The notes under the pieces are model-generated. The model saw only the letters and a program-made list of their open reading frames with translations. It did not search any database and had not been told where the DNA came from. This document shows positions 1-10,894 of a stretch of 64,000 bases of DNA, piece by piece; the first letter of the stretch is position 1; each line of letters starts with the position of its first letter. Source of the DNA: Larimichthys crocea (Eukaryota > Chordata > Actinopteri > Sciaenidae); NCBI RefSeq assembly GCF_000972845.2, contig NC_040018.1:14047157-14111156 (forward strand). Reading direction: 5' to 3'. The position numbers and the translations under genes were made by a program.

Positions 1-3000
1 ACTTGAGATCATGCATCAATATAAATAAAGCTCAAATCAGGGAAAAGTCTAATAATTTACAGAAAATGATAAGGCACTATCTTATTACTGGAGCGGATTC
101 AAAAAGGCAGAGTCATTTGATATCTGGGTGCAAAGGAGGACCTATCAGAACCATCAACGCCCCGTCACGACTGAAACGCTAGCTTGTACAAAGGTAAAGC
201 ACATCATGAGGTGATGAGTCATGCCGTGTAATACATAAACTATGAGCACAAATAGCTTGGATATGATTCCAGGAGGGGGGCTGTTTTTTGTTTAAGTTAA
301 GTAGGTTTTTGACATGTCAACACAGATAACACAATTTAAAGTGCATGTGTGTGCTTGTAACACAGACAGACATGGATCCAGACAAACAAAGTGTTTGTTC
401 ATTTGTCCTCCTTACGTCAGCTGGAAATCTGGAGCAGTAAATGGTCAATAATAAATGATAAATCACACAAAACATAAGTCACTTAACATAACCACATTTG
501 TGGCTGACTGCATGCACAATGAACACTGCCCCGACACACTCACCAAAACTTTTGTTTGCAGAACAAACTGCTGTTTGCTCCACTATATTGTATTAGTCAT
601 TTGTAATAGTTATTTTTATTATTATTTATTTATGGGAGGACAACCTGTATGGATCAAAGGGGTTTGATGACATATGTGTGTCGTGTTAAACCTGTTTTCT
701 TTATTATTCAGACAAGGACAGATTGGTGACCTATATTCATGATTGATCACTTACCTGTGGCCAACAATGCAACAAACTAATTAGCTTGCAGGTTTTGACT
801 CTCCTAGCGACTTCCCCCTCTCTACCATACGTATGGGCTTCAAATTCAGACTCAAGACTTAAACGCTAGTATCATCAGCCTCATCAACCTTAATTACTAG
901 AGTACCAACAAATAAAAGAACAGACTGGCTCTGTAATTCATCGTAGGACCTACAAATGTGCAGTGCGAACAGGAGGATGAAGTACTGCTCTAGCTTCCTC
1001 TATCTTTTAATCCTATTTATTTAGTACAGTGTTTTTTTACTCAATATGAAGAGCAAAATCAACTGTAGCTACACCCCTGACAGATGATCCTTCAGGGAAA
1101 ACGGTGCACTGTGCCACGCAAGTGTCCACATGTGCATGCAAAACAAAAAGCAAAAGAGAAAAGGTGACATGAACTCACTAGCTATGCCGTTAATCCTCTC
1201 AGTACGACGTGAAAGGGGAGGCACAGAGAAAAGAAAGTGCAGCTCAAGCATATGTAACTCTTTGCAAACGAGGCCCCACGCGAGGGCCCACATTGCTGAA
1301 ATGGCACTACAAGCGACAAACAGCCAGCCATAATCCGACGGCCTTGGGATGGCTAATACAATCACAACAGAAAGAATGTCCCTTTGCTTCTTTCCGCAGG
1401 CATGCCACACATACCACGCTAAGCTTCCCTTGCTGTTGGTTTGGACTGAGGATTACAACAAATTAGCCATCTGTATGGATTTCGACACCGTTTAGTGACG
1501 ACACCACGCGCGCGCACAAAGATCAGGGGTATAGATAGGGTCAAGCATAACAAATGGGATGGACTGAAAAAGTATGAGAATATGATATGTATCATTTTTA
1601 TACAATTACCTACCATTTACAGACATTGTGACATCAGGTCCCAATCTCCCCTCTCGATGAGGACTGTCTTTACAGTTCACCAACTTGGATCACTTTCAGT
1701 TTTCAACGTGCTCAGTAAACACGTCTTACAAACTAACTTCGTTTCTTGTATAAACTGGTCACAACACCCCCCAAAATCAGACTGTAGCTTTAAAACAGTC
1801 TTTGTACTCTCACCATAACAGGGGGCACAGCCAGCACTACTGTGTTTGTTCTCTTAAATTGGTATGCAGAGTTATTAATGGACAACTTGGCTAAGCATGA
1901 AAATGCTGCAGCACCACTACAAATAAGGTCAGACTAGTTTTCAATGAATCCCTGGAGCCTGCCTGTGCCTTCATATTGCTGTGATGTAGTAATATACTAT
2001 TGCTAAGTATGCAAAACAGTAGTATGACTCTGGAGGAAAGGAATTGCTGTCATTAGAGACAGTAATTCCTACCAGACCAGTCCTACCAGACAAACGTCAA
2101 CGCCTTCATTTATTGATAGTCAGCAGTAAAACATTTCTTCTTGACTGAATCTCAACTATTCGGACATCCAGATACCCGTTAGATTGGGTTGTTTATCATT
2201 TCATATTATGCTTGCGTGTTTATTTCGTGGTGTCACAAACAACACTGCGTACAGCAATACTTTTCCATCACCTGGACGAGAGAAGGACTCTTTACTGGCC
2301 TCATGATGTGACAATGTATCAATCCTCAATTCTATGTTACTACACATGGTTACTTTTCCATCAGTTAATACAAGCAGTCGGATAAATCTGAACGCCCCAT
2401 TAACTATTAGACATGCACTAATATAAGAGCCCTGCAATATATTTTACTGTGTTATAATGTTCAGTTCATTAAAAGTGTTTTATAGAGATGTTGATTCAAC
2501 TTTACTGTCAACGTGGAGGCTGTAGTTGGTGATGCTGTGGCTCGTTTTACACTGAGAACTGTTTCTAATGTCCAGTTTCCTCGTGGTGACAAACAGGTTG
2601 GCTCATAAAAGCTCTCTGCTACCATTGCGTGGCATAATCAATGCTGTGTGAAGCAGCAACAATTAGTCGATAAACATAAAATTAAACAGATCAACCAACC
2701 TATTTTTATAATCCACTGCTTTCAGCTTCTGACAGACTGAATCTCTTTGGTTTTTGGACATTTGAAGACCTTGGGCTTCGGGAATGCACAGTTAGCTTGA
2801 AATATCACTGACAGCAGCCACTATCTGGGTGGAACTCATGGACCGTGTCCATTTATTTGAAGATTATGGTGACAGAGATGTTTCAGCGACAGATAGTTAA
2901 TGAGTGCTAGTAGTAAGAAAGCCTGACTGTTTCACAACGGTCATGTTCAGCACAGATAAACATGTGACTTTGTTCATTTGATGAGCCACATGTGGTTTTA

Positions 3001-5778
3001 AATATAAGAAATGTGCAACTTTCTTTTAAGGCCACAATGACCAGGCTTGCCAGAATGGCCGCGGGGGTGGTTAAATTTAGAAGGCACATTAAGGCCACAC
3101 ACCGGGGCATGCACGGTACTGACCGTTTGGCTGTGGTATAGTTCCCGTCCTGATGTTAGTAGTGTGACACTCTAAGGTTAACATGCTAATCTCAAAGTAC
3201 AGCTGAAACTGCTTGGTCTTGCTGACAATGTGTGCTGTAAAAATGTGGGAAATCCAACCTGTGGTTGAGGCCAGATGGAAAAAATGGGAAAGTTAAGATT
3301 CATACTACGGAGATCATGAATGCCTGCACCACATGTAATTGCGATGCGAGGGATAATATTTGAAACATTTGAGCCTGGGCTTAAGTTGTAGTAGTAGTAG
3401 TAGTAGTAAGTACTGCTGAAACTGTAGCAACACTTTTGATGCATTTTCATTTTGTATGCACTAGCATGACGAAACTGCAAACTCTGTGCAACTTGGGATG
3501 ACAGTGTCATTTGTTTGTGCATACAGTGTGTAGACTCCCTAAGGGGGTGGTGAGGATTACTATCCCACTCACATATTTATGCTTTGGTGGAGCGTTGGGC
3601 GGAAACTAAACAGACACATAATTAACTGTCAAGACTTTACAGCCAAAGAAAACAAAAGAAAACAAGTAACTGTTGTCACACTTATGCTTCAATGTGACAT
3701 TTACAAGCCAGTTTAAATCTTTTCCCCCCGCCATGGCCTTCTCTAATATAAGATGCCTACATTTATTTCTGGAACCCTGTAGGAGGTTAAAACATACAAT
3801 CTTGTTTGCCATCATTTTTTTGCAGATGCAGAATTTCCAGAATTACCTGTTTTGAACGTTGCTACTCAAGACTATAATCTGTTTACTGCTTGTGTGTCTT
3901 GTTCAGCCACTGATTATTAGGCCTGCTCCACCTGTTTATCAACTTCTTTTCAGAGTAAATCAATGGGACGGCAAAACTTTCCTTTGCCTGTGCACAGAGT
4001 ATTTTACACAGAGGGCGCGCGATTAAAAATGAGTTTTTGTAACAAGGGAGAACGGGTTGCCAAATGGGGCAACCAGACCAAATGAAATAGTTGACACGGG
4101 TCCAAAATCAGTTGCCTGAGAAAACAGGCCAACTGTTACACAGAATATGACAATAATAGCCCCATCGTTGAAAGATAATTAAATGTTAATGGGCACAAGT
4201 ATGATCATTCATTTAACATGCAAAAAACCCCAAAAAACTTTGACGTGAAAAGCTGTTTTGACACAAGCCGAGATGGGTTTCCCCCTGTGCACTTTCACTC
4301 TGCTGAACAGTTAGCCAATAGACTGGCTGGATTTCGAGGGCAGGAAGACGAAGAAGCAGCAGCGTGTAATCATGCAGAATCAAGTCGTTAGTGAGGTTTC
4401 CCTTACTTCCCCTACTTAAGTAAAAACTTAAATATTATCGGCCAAATGTACCTAAATATAAAAAGTACTCATTCTGCAAAAAAAGGAAATGGCCCTGTCT
4501 GTGTTTTAACATTATATGCGTATGACAGCATTTCACTGCTGTAGTTGTTCAAGGCTGTGCTAGTTTTAAACTACTTCATTCACTGGTGTTTAGTTTGAGT
4601 TACAGCAGAACACATGTTTGTAGTGTCGGTAGCCCGCCAGAAGCTTTTCATGCGCTCAGAGAGGCCGTGTGACAAAGCATTTTCCAGCTTATCTCAGTGA
4701 GTTTTAATTCATGCATTGCTCAACACATAAACGGACACTTCCTCTAATCCTTCACACTGGCAGAGAAATGTATCAAGTTTGGAGAGACACGTGGTTTATA
4801 GTGGACAGAATACAACATATGTAATCTGAAAGGTGACAGACAGCAGAAAGTGCAACATCTGTTTCTGAGATGTGGTGGAGTAAAAGTGGAAAGTTGCATC
4901 AAATTAAAATAAATTAAAAAAAAACCCACTCAAGTCATTGATATCTGTACTTCAGTGCTATACTTTCATACATGTATTTAGTTGGGTTAACACTGCAGTA
5001 AACTCCTTGCATGTCTTCACTTCAAAAATGGGCCTTCCCACATGAGAGCTAACTTCCTCACAAATGACACCAAACTTGCTAAGCTACCTACAACCTACAT
5101 CTGACGGAGCCGGGCGGTGTGACGCCACGCTCGATCCTGCTTTTAATTGTTTCCATTAAAAAAAAAAAAAAAAAAAAAGTAAATATTCGTTATGAACCAA
5201 GGGCCCCACCACTGTCGCATTTGTATTGAGCTAACCAGCTAGCGGGACTGGCTGCAAAGTATAAACCACACCACCTGTGCAAAGCGATTAGCCTGCTAAA
5301 GGCTAATAAATGCTCATATCCTTACTCACAGTTGCTTGGAAACGGCGAAACACTCACACACACGATAAACACTACAACAAAAAACCCATCAAAACGCCTC
5401 CTAACTAGCGGGAGCAAAAACTAACTCGCAGTTATGGAGAAATGCGCTCGGGAAGGCCCGTCGCAGCGGTAGGCAGGTGGGCCATGCATACACGCAGCAG
5501 TTTTCTGTGTCACTTAGCTCTGGGAAAATAACACATGACACTTGTGGGATCTCTCGCTAAAGTGTCGCCAGCATTGGATTAAACGTGAATTCGTGTCATT
5601 TAGCCAAACGAGGCTGTCATGTTGTGGGGGAAAAAAAGTGCAGCATGTAGTATCGCTGTCTCATTTGAATGAAGGGACCACGGGCCTGTTAGCTGCCATG
5701 CTGGTGTTTCAATGAGGCTTAGGCAAGGAGGAGGAGGAGGGGGGGCATTAGCAAGCACTTTTTTTTTTTAGTACTTAC
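1..5778. other. Region without a supported gene
   Basis: I see no exon chain with coding character here on either strand. Open frames up to about 114 codons occur but have no recognisable family, low-complexity composition or no splice context. If the candidate minus-strand gene start near 6 kb is real, this stretch is its first large intron and lies upstream of nothing else visible. It holds a short (GTA)n tract near 3387-3409 and an A-run at 5158-5178. A CpG-enriched patch lies around 5400-5480. A minus-strand donor-like site (GTGAGTAAG) sits near 5325, but the short exon it would close contains a stop in the frame continuing from the candidate first exon. Confidence 0.5.
5158..5178. repeat. 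Poly(A) run
   Basis: An uninterrupted run of about 21 A. It is a simple homopolymer; no SINE or LINE body is recognisable immediately before it. Confidence 0.8.
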
Positions 5779-5978
5779 ATTTTCAATGACACGACCAGCC
5801 AGATGTTTCAAATCACAACACGAGCCTGAGCAAATTGCTACTGCATTGTGACACTATTTCAGAAGAGGGTATTGTAATAATGAGGGGCGGTCGTGACTCC
5901 GTAAATAACGTTAGGAGTTGTTTTGCAGGCTAACGTTAGCACAGCTAGTGTAGCTACCTGGTTGCTGTACGAAGCCAT
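5779..5978 (-). CDS. Candidate first coding exons of an unidentified minus-strand gene
   Basis: On the minus strand an ATG at 5978 in fair context (GGGAGC before ATGG) opens seven codons, reading MASYSNQ, that run straight into a donor (CAG|GTAGCT, exon end 5958). A possible second exon at 5853-5779 has an acceptor ending in AAATAG and a good donor (AAT|GTAAGTAC). It stays open for 25 codons in the phase left by the first exon. I recognise no protein family in the 32 residues; the first residues only faintly resemble the MAS- starts of FET-family RNA-binding proteins, which is not evidence. No further exon was found to the left within the window. The second exon may be chance; the first is supported mainly by the promoter-like sequence upstream. 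Confidence 0.22.
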
Positions 5979-6320
5979 GCTCCCGGTGAGGTCTCCTCTT
6001 CTCCGCCGACAAGATGAAAACTCTCCCGGGGAAAGGTGTTGTAGGTTTGTAATGACAGTTACAAAAGGTGTCCTACTTCGACGCCATTGTCATTTTCCCG
6101 ACGTTGTCCTGGCACTCGTGAGTTTTGATCCATGTAATGCATCAGCACTTCATGCTGCTCGCCTTGCCGTCAGCGCCATTTCTGTCGAGCCTCTTCCTCG
6201 CTCGCTAGCCAAAAAGCAGCGCGCGGTCGGTTGTAAGCGGCAGCGTGAGCTCGAGGAATGACGACAAACACTTCCGGTGACGGTCTGCTCCCGGACTTCA
6301 CAATAAAAGTCTTCAACCTT
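5979..6320 (-). promoter_or_regulatory. CpG-rich promoter and 5' leader of a minus-strand gene (probable)
   Basis: This is one of the CpG-densest parts of the window. Read on the minus strand it has a full ETS/GABP-type site (ACCGGAAGTG, about 6271-6280) followed by two YY1-like ATGGCG words near 6175-6180 and 6082-6087. These are features of TATA-less housekeeping promoters. Several short upstream ATGs ending in early stops would lie in the leader before the ATG at 5978. Direction is inferred from the ETS site, the ATG and the donor at 5957; a plus-strand transcript cannot be excluded. Confidence 0.45.
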
Positions 6321-6329
6321 TAACCACAG

Positions 6330-7815
6330 ATAATCCACCACCTGTTAACACTGTGACCTTTGGTGTGCAGAAGGAGCAGAGCCTTCCTACAGTTATTATC
6401 GCATTATAGGCGCTCCTTCACAACCACAAGTACTACTGTGAAAATAATGAATAATCATATTAATTTAGGAATATGCCAAATATAGCACAATTTAAAAATA
6501 ATCATGGTAAACTAGAGGGCCCCATCTGACTTTCAACTGGCTGTTCTGATCATATTACAAATTTTCAATTACATTAGCAACAGCCAATTGACCATGTAGA
6601 TTTTTACATACAAGAAAACAATGTAAAATAAAGATGAAAACAAGTGTCACAAGTCTACAACCATAAATAGAGAGTAAAAAATGGACAATAACATAATGAA
6701 AAAAATATTATAGAGAGAATATGACAGTTGCCCAAGGGACAGGGAAAAATCTGTCCTGTTCAGCATAACTTCATTCAATGTGATTACTCATCATTTCTAT
6801 TCATTAATGGGCTCCTAAATTAAGGTAAACTTCTCAGATCTCCTTCTAATGATGAATGAGGCAGATAATTGCATAGATATACACAAACAAGCGAGTAGGC
6901 AAAGTGTGTGTAATCACAGGGTGCTGGGATGAACCCATTGACACCGTAATAGTATTTTAAATGACATTTATTTTGAAAAGTATCTGTGCTTCGGAAACAC
7001 TGAAAACAACGTCGCGCGCCATTGTCACGAGCTTGACGGTGGAAGCGTGACCGCGTGCGCTGTGTGCGTTCGCGTCCGGGTTGAGGCATGAATCGCAAAA
7101 TCTTGTTTTTATCAAGTTGAACACGACCGAAAGTCACAATTTATCACACACTTTATGTTTTGTTTTACTGAACTTTAATGGAGCTGACAGTTTCCTGTAA
7201 TGTTTGGACCAAACCGACGACTAACTCTGTCTGTTTCAGTCTTGCATAAACAATATATAATAAAGTACTTAGAACACAATGCAATTAAATATTCCATATG
7301 CATAAGGTATGCGCATTTTAAGCTACTGTAAGATATCAAAAGACGCTTAAAAACTTCACATGAGTTGCAGAAATGTCACAAACCAGCTCTAAACGAGTGG
7401 GCGTGGCGCAGCTCACTCAGGTGAGAGGCAGGGGGAGGAAATCTCAAACACAGGAAGCTGGGAAAGGTAGGCTGCTTTTTTTTTTTCTCGGCATAAACGA
7501 AAACAAGACCACAAAGGTAGGATATAAAAACGCCCAGTCTTTGTATTATTAGAATAATTTCTCCTTTATAAGAACTTAAAATACGGATATACTTCGCAAT
7601 ATAAAAGGAAAGAGCGTTGTTATGAATTGTAGGCCTCGTGTTGAAGTCATACGTAATCACGTGGATTAATCTGACTTTATGTTCTCTTTATGTTTATTTA
7701 AATGTCTGTGGACCCCAAAACTCATCAATGCCCCATGCATCAATCTCTTTGTTATATACATACAAGGTCTGTAATGGGATTTATGTCCATGTTCTTCTTT
7801 TGCAGGCGGACAAAA
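6330..7815 (+). promoter_or_regulatory. MARVELD3 upstream region, promoter and 5' leader
   Basis: The part from 6330 to about 7000 is AT-rich and featureless. CpG density rises at 7008-7110 and again near 7395-7440, where a GGGCGTGG-type KLF/Sp1 box occurs. Two donor-like sites follow (AAAG|GTAGGC ending at 7466 and AAAG|GTAGGA ending at 7517). Either could close a non-coding first exon that is joined to the acceptor TTTGCAG at 7805, ten bases before the MARVELD3 start codon. The exact transcription start cannot be set from sequence. Confidence 0.4.
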
Positions 7816-9576
7816 ATGCCAGAGAGGGGAAGACACCATGAGAGGAGTGATGTGTATGCAGAGTACAAGAGCAGGGACAGGGACTATTCACACAATGGAG
7901 GCCATGCTTCATATGACAACAGGGGTCGCAACCAAAGGCCTAGAGACATGGATGAGAGGGGCTCTGCTGGTGACAGGAGGGCCAAACAAAACAGACAGAG
8001 GGACATGACAACTGCCTCTCACACGGAGCCACCTGCTTACAGAGACAGTGACCCTGAAGGACCCTCAAGACTGTAAGGGACGGTATAGTTTCTATAAACA
8101 AATCCCTGCATTCTTACTGTACCGTTGTTACACACTTTTAAGTATTATTGGCAGGGGTATTTCTTTATATATTTATGTGAAAATTATTTTGTAGAGAAAG
8201 GATGAATTCCATCTCACAGTATAAACTTTGTTGTCTCTGTAGGTCCAGAGATACTTCGTTGTATCACTCTGAAGGGGAGCACTATGAGCCACAACACAGA
8301 CAAGCTCTTTACAATCTCAGATACATCTTAACCAGCAGAGGCAAGTATATTTATCCACTGTCAAGTGTTTGTTGGAATCAATGCTCATGCTTGTCACCGT
8401 TTCTAGAATTGGTTAGGATGGCCCCCAGATATATTTAACAATATGAAAGGTAATATTTTCTTATTTATTATTTAGCCTACTCTGTGATTAACAGGTGATT
8501 TGTCCAGGGTTAACCCTGCTCCCCGTAGGCTCCAGCCACCCACTACCCTGATAAGGATAAGCGGTGACAGAAAATAAAGATGGATTATACCCATAAGTAA
8601 TAATGCTTGTTCTCTTAGTTGTTACCTTGACAGAGGACATACTCAAAATCTGCCCAGTATGTTATAATAATATATACCATGTGATTTATTTTTAAGGCTG
8701 AGTTGAAAGAAACAAGGCTTTCTTTACTGTTTGTTTACATTTGGGGCTACAACTACTAAAAAATGGACTTTTCCAGCATCTTGGATTACTTATTCCGTTC
8801 TTGTTTTATCTGGGCAACAGTCCAAAACTTAATGATATTCTCTTTATTATTGTACATGAAAAAGAAAAGATGCTGCAACCATCCATTATTTGCTTAAAAC
8901 AAAATTCTAGTCTCACTGCTTCCTGTTACTATATATTCATGTCAGTATTGTGTGTATCCTCCAAGGTCTCTGCCAGCTCATGGAGCTGTTTGTGAATCTG
9001 CTTATCGTCATCTGTGCTGGAGTGCCATACAGCAACAATGGCGGTTACCGTGACCTGGCCAGCCTTGGTGGAGTCTACTACTATCACTTTGGTGGAGCCA
9101 ATGCCTTCACTGGAGCCGATGCAGACAGGGTGAAGGAGCTGGACCGACTGTTTCATCAGCTCAAGCGACCTCCGTACGTCTTCACCATGGCCTGTGGTGG
9201 GGTTTTAATGATCTACACCTGCATCATGCTTGGCCTGGGGATTTTCAGAGTCCCTTACCGTTTTCCCCCTGTGCTGCTGGGTGAAGCTCTGCTGAATTTC
9301 CTGATTGGCCTGGGCTACATCCCTGCGCTGGCCTTCTACTTTATTAAGCTGCAGGAAACCTACAACAACCCCATCTGTAAGGAGAGAGAGCAGATGTACA
9401 AGAGCAAAGGGCACAAGGGCTTTGAGTGCCAGTTCCATGGTGCAGATATCGCAGGAGGTCTCTTTGGGGTGCTGGGGGTGTTTGTTTTCATCTTTGGTGC
9501 CGTGTTAGCCGTCAGAGCTTTCAGGTCAGTGCGGGAGCTAAAGAAGCAAAGGACAGACGAGGACAATCATTTGTAA
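7816..9576 (+). CDS. marveld3: MARVEL domain-containing protein 3 (tight-junction tetraspan protein)
   Basis: Coding exons are 7816-8072, 8243-8340 and 8966-9576; together 966 bases, 321 residues, with phases that fit. Residues 1-118 form a hydrophilic cytoplasmic tail rich in Arg, Asp, Glu and His, far shorter than the human one. The MARVEL domain follows, with helices at about 121-137, 189-212, 220-247 and 278-303. The first extracellular loop carries the GGY...SLGG.YYY pattern. The second holds two cysteines (about 256 and 273) in a CKER...GF.C context, as in human MARVELD3. The start follows the acceptor at 7804-7805 and precedes the charged tail. The family, with occludin and tricellulin, sits in epithelial tight junctions and dampens MEKK1-JNK signalling. 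The gene is convergent with PHLPP2, as in human. The second intron begins with GC, not GT. Confidence 0.95.
8341..8346 (+). other. GC-AG splice donor of MARVELD3 intron 2
   Basis: The exon ends ...CAGAG and the intron begins GCAAGT, the strict consensus of GC-AG introns. It is joined to an AG acceptor at 8964-8965. The junction restores a Gly codon and continues into the conserved Gly-Leu-Cys-Gln start of the MARVEL domain. No GT donor nearby keeps the frame. Confidence 0.8.
8494..8587 (+). repeat. Remnant of a common fish interspersed repeat
   Basis: Inside MARVELD3 intron 2. It matches the familiar teleost repeat end that reads like TGTCCAGGGT..., AGGCTCCAGCC..., GATAAGCGGT and finishes near AAAGATGGAT. 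Recognised by eye from its characteristic words; the family is not assigned. Confidence 0.6.
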
Positions 9577-9815
9577 GCTGAATAAAAGTAGGATTGAGTA
9601 GAAGTCCCTACAACAAGAAAACATGGAAGATTTTGTTATATTGGATGCAAATGTGTATTCACTCGTGTTAAATGTGATCTGAATTTTTATTCTTTTTTTA
9701 TGGTTTGAATACGTTTTTAAAGTTTATTTTGTATAGTGCTTTTTATTCCTACCACTTTTCCAGTTTACATACCTGTGTACAGTCTGTTACATTTTTTTTA
9801 GATAAATGTGGTTAT

Positions 9816-9877
9816 AATAAACAACTAAAACGATAAATGATTGTTTTGTTTTTTTAAATTCATTTTGTGTAAATAAA
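9816..9877 (+). terminator. MARVELD3 polyadenylation signals (candidates)
   Basis: Two AATAAA hexamers occur 240-300 bases after the stop codon, at 9816-9821 and 9872-9877. An earlier AATAAA lies a few bases after the stop but is too close to be the usual signal. T-rich sequence surrounds both later sites. Confidence 0.55.
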
Positions 9878-9899
9878 TATTTTAAAAGGCAGACAGAGA

Positions 9900-10885
9900 A
9901 ACAGCTTGATTACCAGAAAAGAACAAGCTGATATGTTATCCCGGAACAGTTTCATTTTCAGACTGAAAACTATTGTGCCTTCTTTTGATTTCAGCTGTCG
10001 GAGTTTGGATACTCTGCACCCATCAGACTTGAATGTTTTACAGGACATTATAAACCTCAAAGATCTGATTTCTTGAATGCTTTTAAATCCACATTGAAAG
10101 ACCTGGAAGCAGAATCGTGGTGGAAGTCCTTGCCTTAACTGATAGTGTTGATTTCATGGCTTGTACCACATTTTTATTTAGATTGGTATATGGCAGTTGG
10201 ATCTTGACACAGAAGGCTGAATGTTGTCCTTTAACTTTAACCAATTATTTTGACTTGATTTGCTTACATTTAAAATTTAACTGACATTTTACATTTTAAC
10301 TGATTATAAAATCAGTTTTAAATCCCTAAATTATCCACAGTATTTCTACAGAATAAATGATAATAATGGCTCCTCCAGTGAGCTACGGTATCAATTTCAA
10401 TTTCTTTAGACTGAGCAATGAGTTTGACTTTGACCCTCACTAAAGGTTACATCACTTACAAGAAAAACACATTTAAGCTGATATTTGCTCATAATTTGTC
10501 AACCATTATACCAGAATTCAATGTGTCATTCTGAGCTTCACCAATAGATGGCAGATTTACTGTGTTTAGGAATTTACTCATGACTTCAACAAATGTAAAA
10601 ACAATACAAATGTCTCTAGTTCTGATTCATTTTCTTGATCTTAAATACTGCGTCTGTACATTTTATTACACTAGGCTAATTAATTAATGTCTTTGGAAAC
10701 CAAGGCAAATACATAAATAACCTGTTACATTATGGTTAAGGATTTTGAAATCAGTGTTAAAATGAACTAGACATATCTTATACTGGGGGTGAAAAAAAAG
10801 AAATGTGATGATATTTATTGGTATGAAATCATCATAAAAATGGTGAGCAAAATGGACACTGGACAAAAAAAAATTCACAGTAAAA
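9900..10885. other. Convergent intergenic spacer
   Basis: AT-rich sequence between the likely 3' ends of MARVELD3 and PHLPP2. I see no coding exon, RNA gene or classified repeat. Either transcript could extend into it. Confidence 0.5.
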
Positions 10886-10888
10886 AGT

Positions 10889-10894
10889 TTTATT
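10889..10894 (-). terminator. Candidate distal polyadenylation signal of PHLPP2
   Basis: AATAAA on the minus strand. It is the last such signal before the spacer shared with MARVELD3. Which of the several signals is used cannot be told from sequence. Confidence 0.35.

Noticed and set aside
1069..1410. A 113-codon minus-strand open frame
   Set aside because: No similarity recognised, no splice or promoter context, and two plus-strand frames of similar size overlap it; consistent with chance.
5320..5365. Short minus-strand exon with a strong GTGAGTAAG donor
   Set aside because: In the phase left by the candidate first exon it reaches a TGA after five codons; it could only be non-coding, with no support.
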